A stretch of DNA of 64,000 nt, from NCBI GenBank assembly GCA_015064205.1, contig SVSR01000001.1:119840-183839 (forward strand). Reading direction: 5' to 3'. A program made the translations under genes and the position numbers. Of the stretch, positions 35,389-43,323 are shown piece by piece; within the stretch, counting starts at the first letter, position 1, and each line of letters begins with the position of its first letter. The notes below the pieces were generated by a model. The model saw only the letters and a program-made list of their open reading frames with translations. It ran no database searches and had not been told where the DNA came from. The DNA comes from Oscillospiraceae bacterium (GTDB lineage Bacteria > Bacillota > Clostridia > Oscillospirales > CAG-272).

Positions 35389-37686
35389 ATGAAAAGAATT
35401 TTATCAACATTACTTGCTGTTTTGATGATAGCATCATCATTAACAGTATTTACATCCGTGGGTGCTCTGAGTACTGCACCTGAGTATAGCGAAGCTTTTA
35501 ATGCTATAGTTGTAGCGTCGGGCGCGACAATCGACAGTGCGGCAAAGATTACTGCACTTGCAGACCAGAATAAGGTTGACACTCTTTTAGTTATTGCAGA
35601 GGGAAAGACAAGCCTTTCTTTAAAATTATCGGGCAAGGCTGCGGCTGCACTTGGCGCAAAGGGGATGAACGTAAAGGCAACACTTGTTGGCGGAAGCCTT
35701 GTACTTAATTCAAATTGCTTGAAGGAAATAGGAAGCAAGGCAAGCGTTGATTTTGAGCTTCTTATTGATGCTGCAGACGGCTTTAAAGTATCTTACAAAT
35801 GCGACGGCGCTCCGATGGTATTTGAAAGCGTACCGATGGCTTACGGTATATCAAGCGATCCGGTATACAACATTGTCAGCTCTGACAAGGGCAATATAGG
35901 CTTTTCGTATATTGAAGCACTTACATGGGGATATGCGGTTAAGGAGGATCTCACAGCTAAGCTTGCAACTGCTCCTGTTCCTGAATTTACGGATGTAAGC
36001 GCTGATTTCTGGGGACGTGCGAATATTGAATATGCAACTTCAAAGGGTTACTTCAACGGAACGGGTAACGGAACATTTACACCTAACGGCGAAATGACCA
36101 GAGGCATGGTAGTTACCGTTCTTTCACGTATAGACAGCGCTCCTGACAAGGAGATTACATATACATACACAGACGTAAACAAGAGCGCATGGTTTGCAAA
36201 GGGTGTAAACTGGGCATATGAAAATGATATCGTAGACGGCGGAGATAAGTTCAGACCCGACGACTCGATAACAAGACTTGAACTTATGGATATGCTTTAC
36301 AGATATGCGCTTAAAATGGGTATTGCAGGCGATCTTGAAGGTAAGTATCTCAACTTCATGGATGCAGATATGATAACCGACGAGGGCGATAAAAAGGCGG
36401 CACTTTACTGCACGAGCACCGGTATCGTTACAGGCTACGGTTCGGGCGTAACAGTAAGACTCAGACCTGAGCGTGGTGCAACCAGAACTGAAGTTGCAAC
36501 TATGATACAGAGATTCATGAAAAACGCAGTGCTTGGAGGCACAGTTATGGGTACAAGCGGAAAGTATGCTGACTTTATTACAGTCAGAAGCGATCTTAAC
36601 AATCTTTACAACAAGATGAAGGAAAACTCGGCGGTAAGAGTAACGTATCTCGGCGGTTCTGTAACCGTTGGCGCAGGCTCTACAAATGCTGAGCTGAATT
36701 CGTGGAGAGGCATTACTTATCAGTGGCTTCTTGATGCTTCACCCAAAGCAGCGGTTATACAGAATAATGTGGCTATGGGAGGCACAGGCTCACACCTTGG
36801 CGCTTTCAGAACACAGGTGGACGTAGTTGACCAAAAGCCTGATCTGTTATTCATCGAATTTGCGGTTAACGATTCTTATTGCGGCACACATTCTGCAGGA
36901 AATGCCACACTTTACTATGAGCAGATAGTAAGACAGGTAAGAGAAGCGCTTCCCGAGTGCGAAATAATTGCAATCTACGTTACAGATACTTATGCATCGT
37001 CACTTGCAGACGCGGCACTTGGCAGTGTAGCTAAGGCACATGAGGTTGTATGTGAAAAGTACGGTATCACATCTATCAACGTTGGCGGAGCACTCTGGCG
37101 TGAAATAAGAGAGACGGGCAAACAGTGGGGAGACTATGTTTCAGATGTAGTACATCCCGAAGATGCAGGTTACAGAATTTATGCAGACTGTATCATTGAA
37201 TACTTAGAAGAATATCTTACAGGAGCGCCTACGTATACATACTCCAATACAGAGGCTTACGGACTTCCTGCAGATTATGCAGACAAGAGAAATGAGACTA
37301 TGAAGCTTGAGGTTATACAGTTAACAGATGAGTCTGTATTTGATAGCATTAAGGGCTTTGAGTTTAGCGATGGCATATCTACGTCAACAAAGCTTGAAGG
37401 TACGATATATCCGGTTGAAGCGGACAACGAGTTTACTATAACCTTTGAGGGAACAGGACTTGACTTCTTTGGCTCTGTAAGTGCGGAATACACTTTTGAG
37501 TATTCTATCGACGGCGGTGAATTCAAGGAAAAGAAGATGCTTAAGCATGATGCACCGTTTGCTTTTATAGACGGACTTGAGCCCGGAAAGCATACATTTA
37601 CTTTCAGAAATAAGGGTAAAACCGGTAATGGTGACGTAAATTCCGGCATGACACTCAAAGCAATATTTGTTCATGGCCTGAAGTAA
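35389..37686 (+). CDS. Surface-anchored SGNH/GDSL hydrolase with three SLH domains
   Basis: The 765-aa secreted protein has a signal peptide (about residues 1-26), a beta-rich N-terminal region to about 198, and three SLH domains (about 199-250, 258-312, 318-375) beginning EFTDVSADFW and TYTDVNKSAWF, which should bind secondary wall polymer. Residues about 405-605 form the SGNH hydrolase: block I YLGGSVTVG with the Ser, AMGGTGSHLG, block III FAVND and block V DVVHPEDAGY with Asp and His. Residues about 620-765 form a beta-sandwich ending IFVHGLK. Such enzymes are often carbohydrate esterases. The last two modules match the next gene closely. Confidence 0.88.
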   Translation: MKRILSTLLAVLMIASSLTVFTSVGALSTAPEYSEAFNAIVVASGATIDSAAKITALADQNKVDTLLVIAEGKTSLSLKLSGKAAAALGAKGMNVKATLVGGSLVLNSNCLKEIGSKASVDFELLIDAADGFKVSYKCDGAPMVFESVPMAYGISSDPVYNIVSSDKGNIGFSYIEALTWGYAVKEDLTAKLATAPVPEFTDVSADFWGRANIEYATSKGYFNGTGNGTFTPNGEMTRGMVVTVLSRIDSAPDKEITYTYTDVNKSAWFAKGVNWAYENDIVDGGDKFRPDDSITRLELMDMLYRYALKMGIAGDLEGKYLNFMDADMITDEGDKKAALYCTSTGIVTGYGSGVTVRLRPERGATRTEVATMIQRFMKNAVLGGTVMGTSGKYADFITVRSDLNNLYNKMKENSAVRVTYLGGSVTVGAGSTNAELNSWRGITYQWLLDASPKAAVIQNNVAMGGTGSHLGAFRTQVDVVDQKPDLLFIEFAVNDSYCGTHSAGNATLYYEQIVRQVREALPECEIIAIYVTDTYASSLADAALGSVAKAHEVVCEKYGITSINVGGALWREIRETGKQWGDYVSDVVHPEDAGYRIYADCIIEYLEEYLTGAPTYTYSNTEAYGLPADYADKRNETMKLEVIQLTDESVFDSIKGFEFSDGISTSTKLEGTIYPVEADNEFTITFEGTGLDFFGSVSAEYTFEYSIDGGEFKEKKMLKHDAPFAFIDGLEPGKHTFTFRNKGKTGNGDVNSGMTLKAIFVHGLK

Positions 37687-37701
37687 TGTTCAGACTATAT
37701 A

Positions 37702-37738
37702 ACAGGCGCACATAAGTGCGCCTGTTTGTTTATTTTTT
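37702..37738 (+). terminator. Terminator after the SLH-SGNH gene
   Basis: ACAGGCGCAC / GTGCGCCTGT perfect stem with ATAA loop and a T-rich tail. Confidence 0.9.
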
Positions 37739-37785
37739 ACAATGTATATTGAATTTTTTCGTAAACTTTCACATGTAAAATATGG

Positions 37786-37814
37786 TTGAATAAATTCTAT
37801 GTTTATGATATAAT
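37786..37814 (+). promoter_or_regulatory. Promoter of the dockerin-SGNH gene
   Basis: TTGAAT, 17 nt, TATAAT, about 50 nt before ATG 37867. Confidence 0.8.
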
Positions 37815-37866
37815 ATATCTACATTTCGCAATATCGAAAATATAAAATATATTAGGAGAAATAACT

Positions 37867-39300
37867 ATGAAAAAAGTATTGGCATTATTCCTTGCAGTGC
37901 TTTTTGTTATGGCGCCCTTGGCTGTATCCGCAGAAAGCGTATACGGCGACGTAGATGAAAACGGCGCTGTAAATTCTGTTGACGTTATAAAGCTTGCAAG
38001 ACATCTCGCAGGATGGGGAGGTTATGAAAGTGTTAATGAAACTTTCGCCGATGTAAACGGTGACAGTGCGCTCACACCTTTAGACAACATTGTTCTTTCG
38101 AGACACTGGGCAGGCTGGAGCGCTTATGGAATACTTCCTTTTACAGGAGAAATTGTACAGAAAGAAATCATTGATGAAAATATCACAGTAAGAAGTGATC
38201 TGAGCAACGTTTATAACAAGCTTACTTCAGACGAAGAAGTTGTTGTAACATATCTCGGCGGTTCTGTAACGTACGGTTTCGGAACAAACACACCCGAACA
38301 GACATCTTGGAGAGCACTTACATACAAGTGGCTTACAGATAACTTCCCGGATGCAAACCTCAAGCAGAACAACGTAGCTATCGGAGGTACAGGCTCGCAC
38401 CTCGGTGCTTTCAGAACACAGCTTGACGTTATTGATAAGAACACAGACCTTCTTTTCGTTGAATTCTGTGTAAACGACAGCTATTGCGGTACTGCCAAGG
38501 CAGGCCTTGCAACTCTCTTCTACGAGCAGATAATCCGTCAGGTAAGAGAAGAGCTTCCCGACTGCCAGGTAATCGCAGTATTTACAAGAGATATTTACAG
38601 TGTTGCTACTCACGGCAAGACCTCTATCGCCAGAATGCACGATGCAGTATGCGAAAGATACGGTATAACATCCATTGACGTTGGACATGAGCTTTCTCAG
38701 GCGTTGAATTACAGCAGCGCTGACTGGGATCTGTATTTTGATAACGATGACGTTGTGCATCCTGCTGACGGTGGATACAAGGTATATGCAGACCTTATCA
38801 TCAAGTATCTTGACAAGTACCTTGCAGATGATGATGTTGTTGCAGAATACACAAGCGAAATTGTAGAATACGCAATGCCTGAAGGTTACTCAGATGCCAG
38901 AAATGCAACTACAAAGCTTGAAACAGTACAGCTTGATTCAACAAGCGTACTTTACAGCTCAAAGGGAATTGGCGTAAATTCTACCGCTAAGTATCAGGCG
39001 TCTAATCTTACCGGTTATATTTATCCGACTGCGGCTGATAATGAAGTAGTATTCAAGTTTACGGGAACTGCAGTTGATATACTTGCAAGTTCACAGTATA
39101 TTGAGTATTCAATCGACGGCGGCAAGCCTGTTACAAAGAAGTTCAATGCAGACGTTGACCCGAACCCGCCGTTCTATCTTGTTGACGGTCTTGAACCTAC
39201 AGAACACACTCTTAAGATCAAGTTCTTAGGTTCAAACGGAACAGGCGACGTATCGAGCAGTAATATGATCAGAGCATTCTTTGTAAGAGGAATTAAGTAA
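37867..39300 (+). CDS. Dockerin-bearing SGNH/GDSL hydrolase
   Basis: The 477-aa secreted protein has a signal peptide (residues 1-22, LAVSA) and an N-terminal type I dockerin with two Ca-binding repeats (GDVDENGAVNSVDVIKLARH and ADVNGDSALTPLDNIVLSRH). Dockerins bind cohesins on scaffoldins, so this enzyme should be assembled into a complex. The SGNH domain (about 115-330) shows YLGGSVTYG, AIGGTGSHLG, FCVND and DVVHPADGGY, so all catalytic blocks are intact. The C-terminal beta-sandwich ends FFVRGIK. It is a paralogue of the preceding SLH enzyme with a different attachment module. No cohesin or scaffoldin gene is in the window. Confidence 0.9.
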   Translation: MKKVLALFLAVLFVMAPLAVSAESVYGDVDENGAVNSVDVIKLARHLAGWGGYESVNETFADVNGDSALTPLDNIVLSRHWAGWSAYGILPFTGEIVQKEIIDENITVRSDLSNVYNKLTSDEEVVVTYLGGSVTYGFGTNTPEQTSWRALTYKWLTDNFPDANLKQNNVAIGGTGSHLGAFRTQLDVIDKNTDLLFVEFCVNDSYCGTAKAGLATLFYEQIIRQVREELPDCQVIAVFTRDIYSVATHGKTSIARMHDAVCERYGITSIDVGHELSQALNYSSADWDLYFDNDDVVHPADGGYKVYADLIIKYLDKYLADDDVVAEYTSEIVEYAMPEGYSDARNATTKLETVQLDSTSVLYSSKGIGVNSTAKYQASNLTGYIYPTAADNEVVFKFTGTAVDILASSQYIEYSIDGGKPVTKKFNADVDPNPPFYLVDGLEPTEHTLKIKFLGSNGTGDVSSSNMIRAFFVRGIK

Positions 39301-39312
39301 TAACTTATCACT

Positions 39313-39344
39313 AAAAGGCACTCCGAAAGGAGTGCCTTTTGTCA
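39313..39344 (+). terminator. Terminator after the dockerin-SGNH gene
   Basis: AAAAGGCACTCC / GGAGTGCCTTTT perfect 12-bp stem with GAAA tetraloop. Confidence 0.9.
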
Positions 39345-39398
39345 TAGCCTTGATCATTTACTCATAAAGATTAAGTAAAGGATTAAGGGTGTGGTAAA

Positions 39399-40943
39399 AT
39401 GAAAACAAGTGCAAGAGAGATATTCACGGGCGGAATAATACTGAGTTTGACGGCGCTTATTATGAGAAGCGTATCGGTTGCGTTCAATGTTTACGTATCG
39501 GGTAAGATCGGTGCGGCGGGAATGGGACTTCTTACGCTGATAATGAGCGTGTATTCCTTAGCAGTGACTTTTGCCGTATCGGGTATTTCCCTTGCCAGTA
39601 CAAGATTGACCGCAGAAGCGATCGGCTCAGGAAGAAAAGAGGACGTGCGATCGGCTATGAGACGCTGCCTTATATATTCGTTTATTTTCGGCAGCGCTAC
39701 GTTTATCGCTTTGTTTTTTGCGTCAGACTTTATCGCTGCATGCTGGCTTGACGATATGCGATGCAGCCGACCTATAAAGCTTTTTGCAATAAGTATGCCG
39801 TTTATATCGATGTCGTCTGCTATGCAAGGGTATTTTACGGCATTAAGGAGAGTTAACAAAAGTGCGTCAGCGCAGTTCTTTGAGCAACTTATAAGGATTT
39901 TCGCAACAACGACTCTGCTTACTTTGATAGCGCCCAAAGGTATTGAATACGCGTGTATTGCCGTCATATGCGGCGGCACGGTTTCGGAAATAATGTCATT
40001 TATTTATACCTTTGTTATGTATAAATACGATTTGTCGAAAAACTTCAGAAAGGTAAGTGGGGTATCTGCAGGACTTACAAAAAAGATGTGCCGTATAGCA
40101 ATGCCGGTTGCCTTTTCAGCTTATATTCGTACCGGACTTGTGACTCTTGAGCATATGCTAATACCTTACGGACTGAAAAAATACGGGGCAACGTCTGATA
40201 GAAGCCTTGAAACATACGGTGTTCTGCAGGGAATGGTACTTCCGATAATACTGTTTCCGACAGCGTTTCTCTCTTCGTTCAATCTTTTGCTCGTCCCGGA
40301 GCTTGCCGCGGCGTCGGCAAAAGGTGAGAAGCGGCATATAAACTATATCGGCGAGCGATTTTTGCGCTTTACTATGATGTTTGCCGTTGGGGTTGCAGGT
40401 ATTATGATGTGTTTTTCGCATGAGATAGGATACGTCATATATAAAAACCATGAGGCCTGCGATTTTATTAAAACGGTAGCGCCTCTTATACCTATAATGT
40501 ATCTTGACAGCGCTGTGGATACCATGCTTAAAGGACTTGACGAGCAGCTGTTTAACATGAGGATCAACATTATCGACGCCGCAGTAAGCGCCGCGCTCGT
40601 TTACTTTCTATGTCCCAAAATCGGTATAATGGGATATATTATCACGATATTTGCAAGCGAGATATTTAATCTCTCATGCAGCATGGTCAGGCTTATGAAC
40701 GTGACGGGATTAAATATCAGGGTAATGTCGTTTGTTATAAAACCTCTTGCATGCGTTTTTGCATCGTGTACTTTTGTAAAGTTCATGCTTGACGCGGCGC
40801 GTGCCATTGCTTGTTCATATCTGTCTTTGTTTGTACACCTCTTTCTTGCTCTTTTGTTCTACGTTTTGTTCCTTTTGCTTACATATACTCTTGACAGCGA
40901 CGACAGAGCATTCATAAAACGGCTTTTTAAATCGGGAAAATAA
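39399..40943 (+). CDS. MATE-like lipid flippase (SpoVB/MurJ/Wzx superfamily)
   Basis: The 514-aa integral membrane protein has about 14 hydrophobic segments. It opens with FTGGIILSLTALIMRSVSVAFNVYVSGKIGAAGMGLL, which matches the SpoVB/polysaccharide-exporter class that flips lipid-linked sugars. The basic segment TRLTAEAIGSGRKEDVRSAMRR after helix 2 is typical. It could serve peptidoglycan precursor flipping in sporulation (SpoVB) or export of another surface polymer; context does not decide. It is monocistronic, followed by the M29 gene with its own promoter. Confidence 0.85.
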   Translation: MKTSAREIFTGGIILSLTALIMRSVSVAFNVYVSGKIGAAGMGLLTLIMSVYSLAVTFAVSGISLASTRLTAEAIGSGRKEDVRSAMRRCLIYSFIFGSATFIALFFASDFIAACWLDDMRCSRPIKLFAISMPFISMSSAMQGYFTALRRVNKSASAQFFEQLIRIFATTTLLTLIAPKGIEYACIAVICGGTVSEIMSFIYTFVMYKYDLSKNFRKVSGVSAGLTKKMCRIAMPVAFSAYIRTGLVTLEHMLIPYGLKKYGATSDRSLETYGVLQGMVLPIILFPTAFLSSFNLLLVPELAAASAKGEKRHINYIGERFLRFTMMFAVGVAGIMMCFSHEIGYVIYKNHEACDFIKTVAPLIPIMYLDSAVDTMLKGLDEQLFNMRINIIDAAVSAALVYFLCPKIGIMGYIITIFASEIFNLSCSMVRLMNVTGLNIRVMSFVIKPLACVFASCTFVKFMLDAARAIACSYLSLFVHLFLALLFYVLFLLLTYTLDSDDRAFIKRLFKSGK

Positions 40944-40952
40944 AGAAAACTG

Positions 40953-40981
40953 TTTACAAAGATTATCTTTGGATATATAAT
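40953..40981 (+). promoter_or_regulatory. Promoter of the M29 aminopeptidase gene
   Basis: TTTACA, 17 nt, TATAAT, 31 nt before ATG 41012; the Shine-Dalgarno is CGGAGG. Confidence 0.8.
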
Positions 40982-41011
40982 ATTAAAAGATAGTATCGGA
41001 GGTTTAATTAT

Positions 41012-42235
41012 ATGAAGAAAACAAAACTCAGAGAATACGCAAAGCTTATAGCAAGAGTCGGCGGCGGTATTGTACGCGGTGACGATGTTATAATCCGTGC
41101 TGAGCTTGACCAGCCTGAATTTGTCGTAATGCTTTGTGAAGAGTGCTATAAGGCGGGAGCAAAAAAGGTTGAAATAGATTGGATGCATCAGCCGCTTACA
41201 AAACTTCACGTGCGACACAGAAGTGTGAAGGTGTTGTCAACCGTTGAAAAATGGGAGACCGAAAAGCTTGAATACCGTGTTCAGACTCTGCCCGTTATGA
41301 TTTATCTTTTGAGTGAAGATCCCGACGGACTTCGCGGTATAAACAGAGAAAAGCAGGCTAAGGGCGAGCAGGCTAGATACAAAGTCATAAAGCCGTACCG
41401 TGACCGTATGGAAAACAGATATAAGTGGTGTATTGCGGCAGTCCCCGGTAAAAAGTGGGCAAAAAAGGTGTTTCCTGAGCTTACTGTCAGCCGTGCTGTT
41501 GAAAAGCTTTGGGAAGCTATACTTTACACATCCCGTGCAGATACAGATCCAACAGAAGCTTGGCGCGAACATAATGCTGACCTTGCAAAGAGATGCGAAT
41601 ATCTTAACTCGAAAAAACTCCGCACACTCGTTTATAAATCGTCAAACGGTACGGACTTAAGAGTCGGACTTATACCCGAGGCCAAGTTTATGGGCGGTGG
41701 TGAATATACGCTGTCGGGCGAATTTTTTAATGCGAATATCCCCAGCGAGGAAGTGTTTGTAACGCCGAAGCGCGGCGAGGCAGAAGGAATAGTGTATTCA
41801 ACAAAGCCGCTTTCCTATAAGGGTGAGCTTATAGAGGACTTTTACGTAAAGTTTGAGGGCGGCAAGGCCGTTGAAGTAAAGGCTGAAAAAAACGAGGAAC
41901 TTTTAAAGAAGCTTATAGGCATGGACGAGGGAGCGGCGTATCTCGGCGAGTGCGCACTCGTGCCGTACGATTCACCTATAAGAAACTCGGGCATACTTTT
42001 CTATAACACGCTCTTTGATGAAAATGCTGCGTGCCACCTTGCTTTGGGCGAAGGCTTTTCAAACTGCATTGTTGACTATGACAAGTACACACTTGAAGAA
42101 TGCAGAAAGCTCGGTGTAAACGACTCCATGATACACGAGGACTTCATGATAGGAAGCGAAGATCTCGATATTGTCGGCATTTGCGAAGACGGCAGCGAAA
42201 TACAAGTATTTAAAAACGGAAACTGGGCGTTTTAA
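41012..42235 (+). CDS. M29 family metal-dependent aminopeptidase (AmpS/PepS-like)
   Basis: Cytosolic aminopeptidase of the thermophilic-aminopeptidase family, which uses two metal ions. The 407-aa length is typical. Recognisable blocks are GDDVIIRAELDQPEF near the N-terminus, SNGTDLRVGL in the middle, NIPSEEVFVTPKR with a metal-ligand Glu, LGECALVPYDSPI, and the C-terminal HLALGEGFSNC and IHEDFMIGSEDLDI stretches. No signal peptide is present. It is monocistronic with a strong bidirectional terminator behind it. Confidence 0.92.
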   Translation: MKKTKLREYAKLIARVGGGIVRGDDVIIRAELDQPEFVVMLCEECYKAGAKKVEIDWMHQPLTKLHVRHRSVKVLSTVEKWETEKLEYRVQTLPVMIYLLSEDPDGLRGINREKQAKGEQARYKVIKPYRDRMENRYKWCIAAVPGKKWAKKVFPELTVSRAVEKLWEAILYTSRADTDPTEAWREHNADLAKRCEYLNSKKLRTLVYKSSNGTDLRVGLIPEAKFMGGGEYTLSGEFFNANIPSEEVFVTPKRGEAEGIVYSTKPLSYKGELIEDFYVKFEGGKAVEVKAEKNEELLKKLIGMDEGAAYLGECALVPYDSPIRNSGILFYNTLFDENAACHLALGEGFSNCIVDYDKYTLEECRKLGVNDSMIHEDFMIGSEDLDIVGICEDGSEIQVFKNGNWAF

Positions 42236-42244
42236 TGAAATAAA

Positions 42245-42277
42245 CCCGGGTCACTGTATGTGACCCGGGATTTTTTT
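42245..42277. terminator. Bidirectional terminator between the M29 and aldolase genes
   Basis: CCCGGGTCAC / GTGACCCGGG perfect 10-bp stem, loop TGTAT, with seven T on the plus side and TTTATTTC on the minus side. It serves the converging transcripts. Confidence 0.9.
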
Positions 42278-42279
42278 AT

Positions 42280-43317
42280 TTATACAAGTTTTCTTATATC
42301 TTCAAGCAGAGCGTCAACACTGTCTTCTTTTGTTGCCCAGCTTGTACAGATTCGCACTGCGCTGTGAGTGTCATCTACACGACACCAGTAGCAGAATGAA
42401 TATTTCTCTGAAAGCTTTTGCAAAACTTCATCCTTGAATATCGGGAACTGCTGATTTGTGGGGGAGTCGAAAAGGACGTTTACACCCATGTCTTTGAGCG
42501 CATACTTGATTTTCAGCGCAAGGCGCATTGCGTGCTCTGATATTTCAAAATAAAGTCCGTCTTCAAAAAGAGTTTCAAACTGTATTCCGAGAAGTCTGCC
42601 CTTGGCAAGCATGCCGCCGTGGCGCTTTATCATGTATCTGAAGTTTTCGCAAAGCTTCTTGTTTGAAAACACCACCGCTTCACCGAAAAGCGCGCCGACC
42701 TTAGTACCGCCGATATAAAATACGTCAGATAGTCTTGCAAGGTCAGGAAGAAAAACGTCATTGTTTTCCGCTTTCAGACCGTAGCCGCAACGTGCGCCGT
42801 CGATAAACAGACGAAGCTTGCAATTGTCGCAAGCCTCTCTTATCGCTTCAAGCTCACTTTTTGAATATAGTGTTCCGTTTTCGGTAGGCTGTGATATGTA
42901 TACCAGAGCCGGTTTTACCATATGCTCAAAAGAGGAGTCGTTTATGTGCGCGCTATATGCATTTTCTATCTGGCTTGCCGTAATCTTGCCGTCTTCGCTT
43001 GCAAGCGGCAGTACCTTATGTCCTGTGGCCTCAATTGCACCTGTTTCGTGCACGTTTATGTGCCCGCTGACGGCAGAAAGCACGCCCTCGTAAGGCCTGA
43101 GCAGAGATGCGATAACCGTTGCATTTGTCTGTGTTCCTCCAACGAGAAACTGAACGTAAGCGTCAGGCGCTCCGCAAGCTTTTTTTATAAGCTCACGTGC
43201 TCTTTCGCAGTGATCGTCCACGCCATACCCTGCAGTCTGTTCAAAATTAGTTTCAATAAGCTTTTCGAGAATTTTCGGGTGGGCACCCTCGAGATAATCC
43301 GATTCAAAACGCAGCAT
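42280..43317 (-). CDS. Threonine aldolase-like PLP enzyme (beta-eliminating lyase family)
   Basis: PLP fold-type I enzyme that may cleave L-threonine or allo-threonine to glycine and acetaldehyde. The 345-aa product shows FLVGGTQTNATVIASLL, the PLP-stacking His segment SGHINVHETGAIEATGHKV, the Asp in LFIDGARCGYGL and the Schiff-base Lys in YIGGTKVGALFGEA. It follows the AMP-binding gene by only 6 nt. This pairing is unusual, so the true substrate may be another beta-hydroxy amino acid (inference). Confidence 0.88.
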   Translation of the reverse strand: MLRFESDYLEGAHPKILEKLIETNFEQTAGYGVDDHCERARELIKKACGAPDAYVQFLVGGTQTNATVIASLLRPYEGVLSAVSGHINVHETGAIEATGHKVLPLASEDGKITASQIENAYSAHINDSSFEHMVKPALVYISQPTENGTLYSKSELEAIREACDNCKLRLFIDGARCGYGLKAENNDVFLPDLARLSDVFYIGGTKVGALFGEAVVFSNKKLCENFRYMIKRHGGMLAKGRLLGIQFETLFEDGLYFEISEHAMRLALKIKYALKDMGVNVLFDSPTNQQFPIFKDEVLQKLSEKYSFCYWCRVDDTHSAVRICTSWATKEDSVDALLEDIRKLV

Positions 43318-43323
43318 ATCCGT

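Noticed and set aside
28294-39300. Prophage, phase-variation or CRISPR-like interpretation of the repeated region
   Set aside because: The repeats are full-length genes with individual promoters; no integrase, invertase, short direct repeats with spacers, or IS ends were seen.
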